Part shown: in pieces, positions 54,844-63,744 of the stretch | How the letters are laid out: each line of letters starts with the position of its first letter | Numbering within the stretch: position 1 is the stretch's first letter | Assembly: GCA_003339645.1 (NCBI GenBank) | Contig: QNUV01000041.1 | Span: 496,001-560,000, forward strand | Length of the DNA stretch: 64,000 nt | Direction: 5' to 3' | Source: Microbacterium arborescens | Lineage (GTDB): Bacteria; Actinomycetota; Actinomycetes; Actinomycetales; Microbacteriaceae | Program-made: the position numbers and the translations under genes | The notes under the pieces: model-generated | The model's database searches: none | Seen by the model: the letters and a program-made list of their open reading frames with translations, nothing else | Told to the model about the DNA's origin: nothing

Positions 54844-55470
54844 ATGACACGGACGACCCGCGATGAGCGGCGGCAGCGGAACAGGACGCTGTTGCTCGAG
54901 GCGGCAGAGCGGATCTTCGCCGCGCGCGGCGTCGCAGGCGCCTCTCTCGACGACGTGGCGCTGGAAGCCGGACTGACGAAGGGGGCGGTCTACTCCAACT
55001 TCCGCGACAAGGGTCAACTGATCCTGGAGGTCATCCGATACCGCCAGGCGCTCTCGCCGGAGGCACAGGAATTTCGTGCCACGCTCGATCGGGCGACGAA
55101 TGACGATGAACGACTCGAAGCGTGGTGCGATATCTGGATTCGCACGGCGAGAAGCGGCGATCGCGCCAGCTACGCGCGGTTGGTCTTCGACTTCATCCCA
55201 TATGCGCTGCGGGATGACCGACTGACGGCGGGGTTCCTCGAGTTCATATCGCCGCCAGACGACATCCCGGCCGATGCGTCTCCGATCCCGGCCGATAGCA
55301 GGTTCGCGCGAATAGCTCCTGCGGATCAGTTCCGCATCCTGACGGCCATCGACCTGGGCTTGTCTGCGCTGGCCCTTTTCGACCCGGAGAACGTGAGACC
55401 CGAGCTGTACAGGACGGCAGTGCTGTCGCTCGCGCGGACGCTTCACGAGGTCCGGGATCAGGAAGAGTAG
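54844..55470 (+). CDS. TetR-family regulator of the ABC exporter
   Basis: 208 residues. The HTH reads VALEAGLTKGAVYSNFRDKGQL, seen in part as LEAGLTKGAVYSNFRDK, which is classical TetR/AcrR. The C-terminal ligand domain is Arg/Asp-rich and not informative. Divergent from the ABC exporter with 86 bp between the starts. The palindrome there sits much nearer the exporter, so repression of the exporter is the likely main role. Confidence 0.88.
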   Translation: MTRTTRDERRQRNRTLLLEAAERIFAARGVAGASLDDVALEAGLTKGAVYSNFRDKGQLILEVIRYRQALSPEAQEFRATLDRATNDDERLEAWCDIWIRTARSGDRASYARLVFDFIPYALRDDRLTAGFLEFISPPDDIPADASPIPADSRFARIAPADQFRILTAIDLGLSALALFDPENVRPELYRTAVLSLARTLHEVRDQEE

Positions 55471-55550
55471 CGCTCGCTCGCCGTCGCCAGGTTATGTAGT
55501 CAAGCCGGCCCTGTGGAAAGTCACGACGGGCTGACGAGATAGCGACCACG

Positions 55551-56735
55551 ATGCTGCGGGTGAGCATTTCCCTCTCTTCCGCATCCGGGTCCGAGCCGCC
55601 TGATTTGCCTCCCGAGACGCGGATCGCGTGCCGTCTGCGCGATCGGCTGCGGTCGGAGGGCATCGATCCCGCCGAGCGTCCGGACGAGGTCGAGCGCGTC
55701 GCGGCCGCGGAAGTGCAGCGACACAACGACTTCGCTCTGGCACGCGGGCTCGAAGCCGTCGACGACGAGTCCGCTGCGGTGCGCCGCGTGCTGGCATCCG
55801 TGGCCGGTTACGGCCCTTTGCAGGCTCTCCTGGACGATCCGAGCGTCGAGGAGCTGTGGGTAAACGCTCCCGACCGCATCTTCGTCGCGCGCGGCGGCCG
55901 AAGCGAGAGGGTTGCGCTGACCCTGACCGAGGGGCAGGTGCGCGACCTGGTCGAGCGGATGCTGCACGCGACTGGGCGCCGCGTCGACTTGAGTCAGCCG
56001 TTCGCCGATGCCTCGCTTCCGGACGGCTCGCGGCTTCACGTCGTCATCCCCGACATCACCCGCCATTGGTCCGTGAATGTCCGCAAATTCCTCCGCACGT
56101 TCCACACGCTCGACGACCTCGTGGCGGTCGGGTCGGTGACGGTGGAGGCGGCGGACATCTTGCGCACCGCGATCGCGAGCGGACGGAACATCATCGTGTC
56201 CGGTGCCACTCACGCGGGTAAGACGACAATGCTCAGCGCTTTGATGGCGACGAGTCCGCCCGAGCAGCGTGTCGTCACGGTGGAGGAGACGTTCGAGCTC
56301 GTCGTCGATCTGCCCGATGTCGTCGCCCTGCAGGGCCGTCAGCCGAGCCTCGAAGGCGGGGGAGAAGTGACGCTGCGGCGCCTCGTGAAGGAGGCGTTGC
56401 GTATGCGACCGGACCGTCTTGTCGTGGGCGAGGTGCGCGACGCGGAAGCTCTCGACTTGATCCTCGCACTCAACACCGGCGTTCCGGCAGCCGCGACCGT
56501 CCACGCCAACTCCGCGGCGGATGCGTTGCGGAAGCTCTCGGTCCTCCCACTTCTGGCCGGCCGGAACATCGACATCGAGTTCGTGCGCGACGCGCTCGCG
56601 GCGTCCGTCGACCTTGTGGTCCACTGCGAGCTCTTGAGCTCGGGCCGCCGCCGCGTCGCCGAGATCGTGTCTCCCACCGGGGCGGTGGTCGAGGGCGTTA
56701 TCGCGACGCGCTCGGTCTACCGGAGCCGGACGTGA
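55551..56735 (+). CDS. tadA: Tad secretion ATPase TadA/CpaF-like
   Basis: 394 residues. Powers assembly of Flp-type pili or a Tad-like secretion system. Walker A is SGATHAGKTTMLSAL (about 215-228), with THAG in place of the usual GTGSGKT-like loop. An Asp box (VVTVEETFEL), Walker B (RPDRLVVGEVRDAEALDLI, shown in part) and ATVHANSAADAL (His box) follow. It starts 81 bp after tetR, so it probably has its own promoter, and overlaps the next gene by 4 bp (GTGA). No CpaE/TadZ-like gene precedes it. Confidence 0.88.
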   Translation: MLRVSISLSSASGSEPPDLPPETRIACRLRDRLRSEGIDPAERPDEVERVAAAEVQRHNDFALARGLEAVDDESAAVRRVLASVAGYGPLQALLDDPSVEELWVNAPDRIFVARGGRSERVALTLTEGQVRDLVERMLHATGRRVDLSQPFADASLPDGSRLHVVIPDITRHWSVNVRKFLRTFHTLDDLVAVGSVTVEAADILRTAIASGRNIIVSGATHAGKTTMLSALMATSPPEQRVVTVEETFELVVDLPDVVALQGRQPSLEGGGEVTLRRLVKEALRMRPDRLVVGEVRDAEALDLILALNTGVPAAATVHANSAADALRKLSVLPLLAGRNIDIEFVRDALAASVDLVVHCELLSSGRRRVAEIVSPTGAVVEGVIATRSVYRSRT

Positions 56736-57595
56736 TCCTGCTGTGGGGTGCCAGCCTCGGCGCGGGACTTCTGCTGATCGTCTCGCCGTGGCTGTCGCCT
56801 CTGACGGCCAAGACTGCGGCGACACCCGGTCCGTCCCGGCGATTCGGTCGCGTCCTCCTCGAATCCTCCGGTTTCGCGCACGCGCCGGTGAGCGGGCTCG
56901 CCGCCGTATCGGTCGGGGTCGCGGTGCTCGCCGCCGCGGCTGCATGGCTCGTGACATCGCTGCCTGTGGTGGCCATCGTCGCCGGGGGCGCCGGGGCGCT
57001 CCTGCCGGCGGCCTGGCTACGATCCCGCGCGCGGCGACTGCGGAGAGCTCGCCGAGGACTCTGGCCCGACGTCTGCGACCTCCTCGTCGCATCCGTTCGA
57101 GCCGGGATGCCTCTCGGTGACGCCGTCGCATCGATAGCGGAGAACGGGCCACCACCCCTTCGGCCCGCGTTCCACGGGTTCGCACGAGATCTCGCTGCCT
57201 CCGGTCACTTCGACACCAGTGCGGCGCGTCTGCAGGCGATGCTCGCCGACCCTGTGGCCGACCGCATCGTGGAGACGCTCCGGATGGCCCGGCAGGTGGG
57301 CGGGACCGAGCTCGTCCCGGTACTGAGGGCGCTGTCGACCTCCGTCCGCGCCGATGCGGCCCTGCGCGCGGAGGTGGAGGCGCGGCAGTCGTGGATCCGC
57401 GGCGCGGCCGTGCTCGGCTTGGTCGCGCCCTGGGTGGTGCTGACGCTCCTGGCCCTCAGACCGGAAGGGGCACGCGCGTATGCCTCGGGTGAGGGAGCGG
57501 TCCTCATCGTGGCTGGGGCCGCGGTGTCCTTCGTCGCGTACCGGCTCATGCTGCGGATCGGTCGGCTGCCGGAACCGCGGAGGTGGGTGCGATGA
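56732..57595 (+). CDS. tadB: Tad inner-membrane platform protein TadB-like
   Basis: 287 residues, type II secretion F domain. Two N-terminal helices (about 2-22 and 48-92 broken) and two C-terminal helices flank a cytoplasmic helical bundle with LVASVRAGMPLGDAVASIAE and VGGTELVPVLRALSTSVR. It works with TadC as the platform for pilin insertion. GTG start overlapping tadA; stop overlaps tadC by 4 bp. Confidence 0.82.
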   Translation: MILLWGASLGAGLLLIVSPWLSPLTAKTAATPGPSRRFGRVLLESSGFAHAPVSGLAAVSVGVAVLAAAAAWLVTSLPVVAIVAGGAGALLPAAWLRSRARRLRRARRGLWPDVCDLLVASVRAGMPLGDAVASIAENGPPPLRPAFHGFARDLAASGHFDTSAARLQAMLADPVADRIVETLRMARQVGGTELVPVLRALSTSVRADAALRAEVEARQSWIRGAAVLGLVAPWVVLTLLALRPEGARAYASGEGAVLIVAGAAVSFVAYRLMLRIGRLPEPRRWVR

Positions 57596-58509
57596 CCGCC
57601 TTCTCCGACCTCGCCCTCGCCATCATCTGGGGGACTGTTCTGGCAACCGGGATTCTCCTCACCGTCGCGGGGATGCCGCGTTGGGCGGGACCTCCGCTGG
57701 AGCGACGCATCGCGCCCTACCTGCGCGACATCGCCGACCCGATGGGCCTGACTCCATTGCATCCGGGATCCTCGTGGCAGAGGCGCCTTCTCACCTGGGT
57801 CTCGCGGCTGGGCGCGCGAGTCGGCGGATCAGACACGGTGCGACGGCGGCTCCTGCGGGCCGGCTGGTCCGTCTCTGCCGAGGCGTTCCGCCTGCGGCAA
57901 CTCTTCGCCGGCCTCGGAGGTCTCGCGATGGGAACCGCGATCACGATCGTCGTGGCGATTCGCGGCGATGCGAACGGAGCGACGCTGCTGCTGCCGATCG
58001 TCTTCGCGGGCGCCGGAACGCTCGCAGCCCACACGATGCTCGCGCAGGCCGCGGAGAAGAGGATGCGGCAGGTGCGAGAAGAGGTGCCCACGGTGCTGGA
58101 GTTCCTCGCGCTCTGCCTCTCTGCGGGCGAGAGCCTCAACGATGCTCTCCGCCGCGTCAGTGACGTGGGAGCCGGCGAACTGACGCGTCACCTCCGTGCG
58201 GCGGTACTCTCGGCCAGCACCGGGTCGACCCTGACCGATGCCCTGCGCGACTTGGCACGCTCCCTCGACGTGGCGAGCATCGATCGCGCGGTCGACCAGC
58301 TCGTGGGCGCCATCGAACGTGGCGCCCCGTTGGCACAGGTGCTGCAGACCCAGGCGGCCGATGCGCGGGAGGACGCGAAGCGGGTTCTGATCGAGCAAGC
58401 GGGCCGCAAGGAGATCCTCATGCTCGTTCCCCTGGTCTTCCTCGTGCTGCCTCTCTCGGTCCTGTTCGCGGTATTCCCCGGCATCGTGATGCTGCGCCTG
58501 GGGCTGTGA
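57592..58509 (+). CDS. tadC: Tad inner-membrane platform protein TadC-like
   Basis: 305 residues, type II secretion F domain. LEFLALCLSAGESLNDALRRV and SIDRAVDQLVGAIERGAPLAQVL are the paired helices of the domain, with AEDAKRVLIEQ-like helix after it (actual DAREDAKRVLIEQAGRKE). Membrane helices lie near residues 10-28, 105-150 and 278-303. Partner of the TadB-like protein. The ATG at 57592 is fixed by the ATGA overlap. Confidence 0.82.
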   Translation: MTAFSDLALAIIWGTVLATGILLTVAGMPRWAGPPLERRIAPYLRDIADPMGLTPLHPGSSWQRRLLTWVSRLGARVGGSDTVRRRLLRAGWSVSAEAFRLRQLFAGLGGLAMGTAITIVVAIRGDANGATLLLPIVFAGAGTLAAHTMLAQAAEKRMRQVREEVPTVLEFLALCLSAGESLNDALRRVSDVGAGELTRHLRAAVLSASTGSTLTDALRDLARSLDVASIDRAVDQLVGAIERGAPLAQVLQTQAADAREDAKRVLIEQAGRKEILMLVPLVFLVLPLSVLFAVFPGIVMLRLGL

Positions 58510-58539
58510 ACCGCATCCAGAACGAAGAAAGGAAACGCG

Positions 58540-58728
58540 ATGAGACGAACGGTCGCGATGGTCCGCGGCGCCGCACGAGACCTCCGGGATGACGAGCACG
58601 GCGATGTTCCCGGCTGGGTACTCGTCACCCTCATGACGGCGGGGCTCGTCGTCGTCATCTGGGCGCTCGCCGGTCCGGCGCTGTCGAACCTGTTCGAGCA
58701 GGCCATCGCACGAGTCTCCGGACTCTGA
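58540..58728 (+). CDS. Flp-type pilin-like small protein
   Basis: 62 residues. A basic leader MRRTVAMVRGAARDLRDDEHG is followed by a single hydrophobic helix (WVLVTLMTAGLVVVIWALAG), then a short tail. Size, position after tadC and the helix layout fit the Flp pilin or DUF4244-type pilin of actinobacterial Tad loci. The processing site would be around DDEHGDVPGW; no prepilin peptidase gene is in the window. AGAAAGGAAA gives a fair ribosome site. Confidence 0.7.
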   Translation: MRRTVAMVRGAARDLRDDEHGDVPGWVLVTLMTAGLVVVIWALAGPALSNLFEQAIARVSGL

Positions 58729-58729
58729 G

Positions 58730-59116
58730 ATGGCGGTCGCTCTCGACGACCGCGGTTCGAGTCCGGCGGAGTTCGTGATGGTCGGAGCGCTGCTGACCCT
58801 GCTCACCCTGGGGGTCATTCAGCTCGCTCTCGCCGTCTACGTTCGAGGGGTCGCTCACGACGCGGCGGTCGAAGGCGCGTACGACGCCGCGCTGGCCGAT
58901 GTGACCGACGGGGAGGGAGCTGCGCGCGCCCGGGAGATCGTCGATCGGACGCTTGGGCCGGGGGTCGTGCAGGACGTCCAGACACGGCGCACTGCAGTCG
59001 ATGACGCGGTGATGGTCCAGGTGACGATGCGGCTCACCCTGCCGCTCGTCGGATTGACGGGCATCCCGGCAGCGTGGGAGGTGACCGCGCATGCGCATGC
59101 GGACGACGGGGAGTGA
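58730..59116 (+). CDS. TadE-like minor pilin
   Basis: 128 residues. DDRGSSPAEFVMVGALLTLLTL is the TadE motif (acidic/Gly-Ser, then Glu, then a hydrophobic helix), the class III pilin-like signal. The rest is an extracellular beta/alpha domain. It starts 1 bp after the pilin stop and overlaps the next gene by 26 bp. Confidence 0.75.
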   Translation: MAVALDDRGSSPAEFVMVGALLTLLTLGVIQLALAVYVRGVAHDAAVEGAYDAALADVTDGEGAARAREIVDRTLGPGVVQDVQTRRTAVDDAVMVQVTMRLTLPLVGLTGIPAAWEVTAHAHADDGE

Positions 59117-59552
59117 GCAACACCGCGCTGAGGACGGATCGGCGTCGCTCGAGTTCCTGACTGCCGGGCTCATCCTGCTCGTCCCCGTCGTATACCTGAT
59201 CGTGTCGCTCGGCATCGTGCAGTCCCACACGTTCGCCGCCCAGGCGGCGGCGCGGCACGTGGCTCGCGCGATCGCGACGGCGAGCGACGTCGCTCAGGCC
59301 GACGCGCGCGCCGATGACATCACGCAGGCGATCGCCGCCGAGTACGGGATGGCGACGGACGATCTCGCGCTCGCCGTCTCGTGCGACGGGGCTGGTCCGT
59401 GTCCGCGTCCGGGGGAGACGTTCCGCGTCACCGCGGAGACCGAGGCGACGCTGCCGCTCGTGCCTCCCGTGCTCGGCCTCGACCGGCTCGCCCGCGTTCC
59501 GATCGAGGCGACCGCGGTGCAACGGATGCCGCGGCTGTGGGGCGCGCCATGA
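59091..59552 (+). CDS. TadE/TadF-like pseudopilin
   Basis: 153 residues. EDGSASLEFLTAGLILLVPVVYL is the pseudopilin signal and helix; the domain after it contains two Cys (SCDGAGPC) that could form a disulfide outside the cell. Overlaps its upstream neighbour by 26 bp and the next gene by 4 bp. Confidence 0.75.
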   Translation: MRMRTTGSEQHRAEDGSASLEFLTAGLILLVPVVYLIVSLGIVQSHTFAAQAAARHVARAIATASDVAQADARADDITQAIAAEYGMATDDLALAVSCDGAGPCPRPGETFRVTAETEATLPLVPPVLGLDRLARVPIEATAVQRMPRLWGAP

Positions 59553-59965
59553 CGAGACATCATCGGCTGGGCGACGAGGGGAGCGTGCTGCCGCTCACAC
59601 TCGGATACGCTCTGCTCGCCATCGTGCTCGTCCTCCTCAGCGCCGACGCTATGAGCCTGTATCTCGCCCATAAGCGGGCAGACACCGTCGCGGACGCCGC
59701 GGCTCTGGCGGCATCCGACGGGTTCGAGTTCTCGGTCGAACAGGGCTCGCCGCGCGCGCTCCTCGACCCGGCTGGTGTCCGTGACCTCGCCGCCCAGGTC
59801 GTCGCGGCATCCGGTGACGTCACGCTGGTCGACGCTGCCACTCCCGACGGGGTGTCCGCGCGAGTCACCGTGGCGACGGTGTGGCATCCGCCCGTCTCAT
59901 CGATGTTCGTGCCCGACGGCGTGCGGGTCGAGGCGACCGCGACGAGCCGGACCGTGCTGCGCTGA
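59549..59965 (+). CDS. TadE/TadG-like pseudopilin, secretion-neighbourhood type
   Basis: 138 residues. DEGSVLPLTLGYALLAIVLV is the membrane helix, followed by the typical ALYLAHKRADTVADAAALAASDG-like stretch (actual SLYLAHKRADTVADAAALA). The last ~70 residues are a Val/Ala/Asp-rich domain. It matches the short TadE-like protein at the end of actinobacterial Tad loci. The ATG at 59549 forms an ATGA overlap; it ends the Tad unit. Confidence 0.75.
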   Translation: MTRHHRLGDEGSVLPLTLGYALLAIVLVLLSADAMSLYLAHKRADTVADAAALAASDGFEFSVEQGSPRALLDPAGVRDLAAQVVAASGDVTLVDAATPDGVSARVTVATVWHPPVSSMFVPDGVRVEATATSRTVLR

Positions 59966-60061
59966 GTCCGCGAGGCGCAGCGATCGCGCAACCTCCTTCC
60001 CGGAGGAATCGGCGCTGGCTAGGGTCGGATGACCGGCTATGCGTGGAGGGGGAGCCCGCTC

Positions 60062-61234
60062 ATGACCCAGCAACTCGATGTCAACGACGACGCGGTGACC
60101 CGTCTCGGTCTGATGGACACGGCCCCGGAGGAGCGCTTCGACCGCATCACGCGGCTCGCTCGCGAGATGTTCGACGTCGACTATGCCGTCGTCAACGTCG
60201 TGAACTCCGAGACCGTGTTCACGAAGTCGCAGCCGGCGGAGTCCGACTTCCGGCACACCCCGATCGAGGACTCGTTCTGCGGCGAGGCCGTCAAGCAGCC
60301 CGCCGTACTCGAGGTGCGCGACGGCCGCGCCGACCCGCGGTTCGCCGACCGCGCGATCGTCGCCGAGCACGGCATTCGCTTCTACGCGGGCTTCCCGATC
60401 CACACCGACGCGGGAGAGACCGTCGGCACACTCTGCCTGCTCGACACCGCGCCCCGTGATCTCAGCGACGCCGACCGCGAAGCGTTCGAGCGCTTCGGCC
60501 TGTGGGCGCAGGCCGAGATGCGCATGGACGATCCCGGTGCGTCCGGAGCCGTGCCCGTGCCCGCCGCGTCCAGCGCCCCGGCCAAGCGCGACGACCGTCT
60601 CGCAGCGGGAGAGGTCCGGCTCGCAGCCCTGGCGATCCCGTACGGGCAGGTCAGCGGCGACCGGAGCAGCTGGCAGCAGGTCGGAGACCGCATCATCGTC
60701 ACCCTCGCCGACGTCATGGGCAAGGGCGAGGAGGCCGGCGGGTTCGCGGAGGAGCTGATCGGTGCGCTCCAGCAGCGCGCTCACCTCGACCCGGTCGAGG
60801 CGATGCTCTCGGTCGAGGACTATGCCCGGCACGACAAGCGCTATCGCGAGACCTTCGCCACCCTGTTCCACGCGGTCATCGAGACCCGGAGCGGCCGGGT
60901 GGCCTACGTCGATGCGGGGCATGGGCTCACATTGCTTCTCCGTGCCGACGGCACGAGCGAGCGTCTGACTTCACGCAACCTTCCGCTCGGCCTGCGCCCA
61001 TCCGACGCCGAGTGGGAGGCCGGCGAGACGGTGGTCGGTCACGGCGACCTCATCGTCTCCGTCTCGGACGGTGCCCTCGATGCCTACGACTCGACACTCG
61101 ACAGCCTGCGTCTCATCGGCGAAGACCTCCGCCGCGCCACGGAGCCCGACGCCTTCTTCGACGAGCTCTCGATCCGCGTCTCCGAGCACGTCGTCGACGA
61201 TGACGTGACGGCCGTGGTCGTCTCGGTGCGCTGA
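60062..61234 (+). CDS. GAF-domain PP2C/SpoIIE-type protein phosphatase
   Basis: 390 residues. An N-terminal GAF sensor (about 20-150; EDSFCGEAVKQPAVLEVRD, FYAGFPIHTDAGETVGTLC) is followed by a SpoIIE phosphatase: VSGDRSSW, TLADVMGKGEEAGG, YVDAGHGLTLLL, VSVSDGALDAYD and DDDVTAVVV give the metal-binding Asp residues. Such enzymes dephosphorylate anti-anti-sigma factors (RsbV-like) and start partner switching. An anti-sigma-like gene ends at 63741 on the other strand, so a local switch is possible. The ATG at 60062 follows GGAGGGGGAG. Confidence 0.88.
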   Translation: MTQQLDVNDDAVTRLGLMDTAPEERFDRITRLAREMFDVDYAVVNVVNSETVFTKSQPAESDFRHTPIEDSFCGEAVKQPAVLEVRDGRADPRFADRAIVAEHGIRFYAGFPIHTDAGETVGTLCLLDTAPRDLSDADREAFERFGLWAQAEMRMDDPGASGAVPVPAASSAPAKRDDRLAAGEVRLAALAIPYGQVSGDRSSWQQVGDRIIVTLADVMGKGEEAGGFAEELIGALQQRAHLDPVEAMLSVEDYARHDKRYRETFATLFHAVIETRSGRVAYVDAGHGLTLLLRADGTSERLTSRNLPLGLRPSDAEWEAGETVVGHGDLIVSVSDGALDAYDSTLDSLRLIGEDLRRATEPDAFFDELSIRVSEHVVDDDVTAVVVSVR

Positions 61235-61254
61235 CCACGGCCGTCCGGACGTCG

Positions 61255-63744
61255 TCAGCGGGGGATCACCGAGAACAGGAACCGTTTCCGCACCATCAGG
61301 TAGATCACCGCGATGACCGCGGTATGGATCAGCGTTCCCTGCCAGAAGCTCTGCCGATCGAGCCCGGGGATGTTCGCCACGGCGAGCACGAAGAACACGT
61401 GCACGATGAAGACGTACAGGCTCGCCTGCCCCAGCGGGATCCAGAGCCACCCCATGACCGCGTTGATCGGCTTCCAGGCCACCGTGAGCACGGCGTAGCT
61501 GCAGGTGATCACGAGAACGAGGTCGAGCAGACGCCCCCAGTGCAGATTGATCCGCGGGTAGCCCGAGTCGTACAGCATCCCGTAGAGGCCGGCAGGGAAA
61601 GGGGCCGGCTCGAACCCGAAGCTGTCGCCCGCCCAGAGATAGACCAGGAACCCGGCATAGCCGACGACGAAGAGCCCGACGAGGATCTTCCCCGGTGTCG
61701 AGGTGAGCGCCCCGATGATCTGGCGCCGGTAGTACCCGATCACGAGTCCGTGTGTGAAGAGCACCTGCCAGGCCAGCAGCGGGAAGACCGCGTTGAACTG
61801 CGACGGCAGGGGTGACAGCTCCGGCATCGTGATGTGGAGAGCGTAGAGACCCCAGCTGCCCGCCAGCACGAGCCACCACAGGCGCCGGCGGATGAGCCAC
61901 ATGAGCCCGGGATAGGCCAGGCTCAGCACGACGAACAGCCCCATGATGTTGAAGGGCCACGGTCCCATCTCGAGCAGCAGCAGCTGTCTCACCGCGTACC
62001 AGGGCGGCGGGTAGTCGAGCAGGCGGTCGGCGTTCGGGTAGAGGTCGTACACGCGGCCGGTCGTCGCTTGACCGTCCTCGCCGGTGCCGCGGTCGGTGAA
62101 CGTCATGATCGCCGAGGCGTCGATGAATGGCACGAAGCTGACGATGAAGATCAGCAGGATGACGGCGAGAGCGACCAGGTACTGCTTCCGTGCTCGCGCC
62201 CACGCAGCGAGAGCTGCACCCCATTCCCCGCTGCGTTTCACTGCGGCGGGGAAGACCATGCCGAGGACGACGCCGCTCAGCAGGACGAAGAGCTCGGCGC
62301 CCGTGATGGCGCCGATGATGTTCAGCGAAGCGAACGAGTAGGGGCTCAGCACCTCGATGTGGGTGACGACGACCACGATGATGACGAAGCCCCGCATCAT
62401 GTCGATGCGCAGGTCGCGAGTCGCGGAATCGTCGGGATAGCGCCACGACGGCAGCATCCGGCCCACGATCCCCGATACGAGGAATGCGATGGCGAGCACG
62501 GCGGCCGCGCCGGTGATCCAGTTCATCTCGTCGTTGCCCTCGCGCACCTGCACAGTGCTGGCCGAGGCCTGCTCGGGGGTGATCACGTCAGTGATCGGAC
62601 TCCACTGCACCTGCCCGGATGCCGCGAGGTCGGCGCGGAACGCGCTCGCGAGCTCACCCGAGGCGGTCAGGCGCCAGTCGACCTCCTGCGCGCCGGCCTC
62701 GGCCTCTTCGCGCACCGCCTCGAGCCAGGTGACCGCGGTGATCCGCGGATGATCGGGCAGCTCGGCGAGCACCTGGCGCCACCAGCCCTGCTTGACGGCG
62801 AGCTCGGTGTCTCCGGCGAGTGAGAAGTCGTAGAGCGCGCCGGTGTCGAGCAGAAGGTCCCGGCTCTCGCCCGACGCGAACCTGTCGTAGAAGGCCTCCG
62901 CCTGCGGCACGGTGTAGCCCCACTGCTCGTCCAGGCGCGCGGCCACCTCACCCTCATCGGGAGCGCTGTTCGACACGAGCGGCACGTCGCGACCCGCGGC
63001 AGCACCCGACTCGCCCTTGCCGAAGTAGAACATCGTCAGACCCACCCGGTCGACGGCATCCGCGTCGGGGAAGTAGGGGCCGTACGGGTCGTCGGCCTCG
63101 GTCAGCAGACCGTCCGCGTCGGTGTCGAGCGCCCGAAGGTCACCGGGGGAGAGATCGTCGAGGCGACCGTCCGCGCGCTCGAACGGGTAGCCCGCGCCGT
63201 AGGAGGGGGCCCAGACCATCTCGGCGCCCGAACCGCCGTCGTGGACGACGTCGGCCACGGCCTCGAAGGCGCGCACGAACTCACGCGGCTGCTGCCCCCA
63301 CGAGGTCCACGAACCGTTCATCTCCGGGGCGAAGCGCACGAGGTGGTGCGTGTCGTAGTCGCCCTGCATCTTCTCGAGCATCGCGTTGAACGCCGCGGCA
63401 TCGTCGCGCGTCAGGTCCGCGAGGGGAACGCGCGGCTCCATGCTCAGGACGAGGACGGCGCCCTGGGCAGCGGCCGCCGTGGCTGCGCGGGACCAGTCCT
63501 GCCGGGCCCTGTCATCGAGCGGATACGACAGGCGGATGGCGTAGGTCGCGGGCGTCTCGCCGAGCCGGTCGGCGTATCCGTCCGGACCGTCGGAGCCCCA
63601 ATCGAGCTCCGGGCCGAACCAGAGCCCGTCCTGCGTGACGGGCGCGGGCACGGAGGTGTCGGCGACGGCCGCGGGCGCCGCGAGGAGAGCGCCGGCGGCG
63701 GCGAGGATCAGGGCGGCGAGCGTCCGCCTCAGGTGCCGCGTCAC
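61255..63744 (-). CDS. GH26-like extracytoplasmic domain fused to OpgC-like membrane acyltransferase
   Basis: 829 residues. A signal peptide (MTRHLRRTLAALILAAAG, cleavage near AVADT) leads into a ~390-residue GH26 (beta-mannanase-like) domain; the acid/base Glu141 is in VRFAPEMNGSWTSWG. The usual nucleophile segment (ETGA in relatives) reads LLLDTGALYD, with Asp300. The C-terminal ~430 residues have about ten membrane helices with RIDMMRGFVIIVVVVTHIEV, an OpgC/acyltransferase-type start. The GTG at 63744 overlaps the upstream stop as GTGA; 63768 is an alternative. Probably builds or modifies a surface glycan; substrate unknown. Confidence 0.78.
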   Translation of the reverse strand: MTRHLRRTLAALILAAAGALLAAPAAVADTSVPAPVTQDGLWFGPELDWGSDGPDGYADRLGETPATYAIRLSYPLDDRARQDWSRAATAAAAQGAVLVLSMEPRVPLADLTRDDAAAFNAMLEKMQGDYDTHHLVRFAPEMNGSWTSWGQQPREFVRAFEAVADVVHDGGSGAEMVWAPSYGAGYPFERADGRLDDLSPGDLRALDTDADGLLTEADDPYGPYFPDADAVDRVGLTMFYFGKGESGAAAGRDVPLVSNSAPDEGEVAARLDEQWGYTVPQAEAFYDRFASGESRDLLLDTGALYDFSLAGDTELAVKQGWWRQVLAELPDHPRITAVTWLEAVREEAEAGAQEVDWRLTASGELASAFRADLAASGQVQWSPITDVITPEQASASTVQVREGNDEMNWITGAAAVLAIAFLVSGIVGRMLPSWRYPDDSATRDLRIDMMRGFVIIVVVVTHIEVLSPYSFASLNIIGAITGAELFVLLSGVVLGMVFPAAVKRSGEWGAALAAWARARKQYLVALAVILLIFIVSFVPFIDASAIMTFTDRGTGEDGQATTGRVYDLYPNADRLLDYPPPWYAVRQLLLLEMGPWPFNIMGLFVVLSLAYPGLMWLIRRRLWWLVLAGSWGLYALHITMPELSPLPSQFNAVFPLLAWQVLFTHGLVIGYYRRQIIGALTSTPGKILVGLFVVGYAGFLVYLWAGDSFGFEPAPFPAGLYGMLYDSGYPRINLHWGRLLDLVLVITCSYAVLTVAWKPINAVMGWLWIPLGQASLYVFIVHVFFVLAVANIPGLDRQSFWQGTLIHTAVIAVIYLMVRKRFLFSVIPR

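Noticed and set aside
53050-55470. Recent mobile insertion of the exporter/TetR block
   Set aside because: No terminal repeats, integrase, transposase or tRNA target at either side; the slightly different base use alone is not enough.
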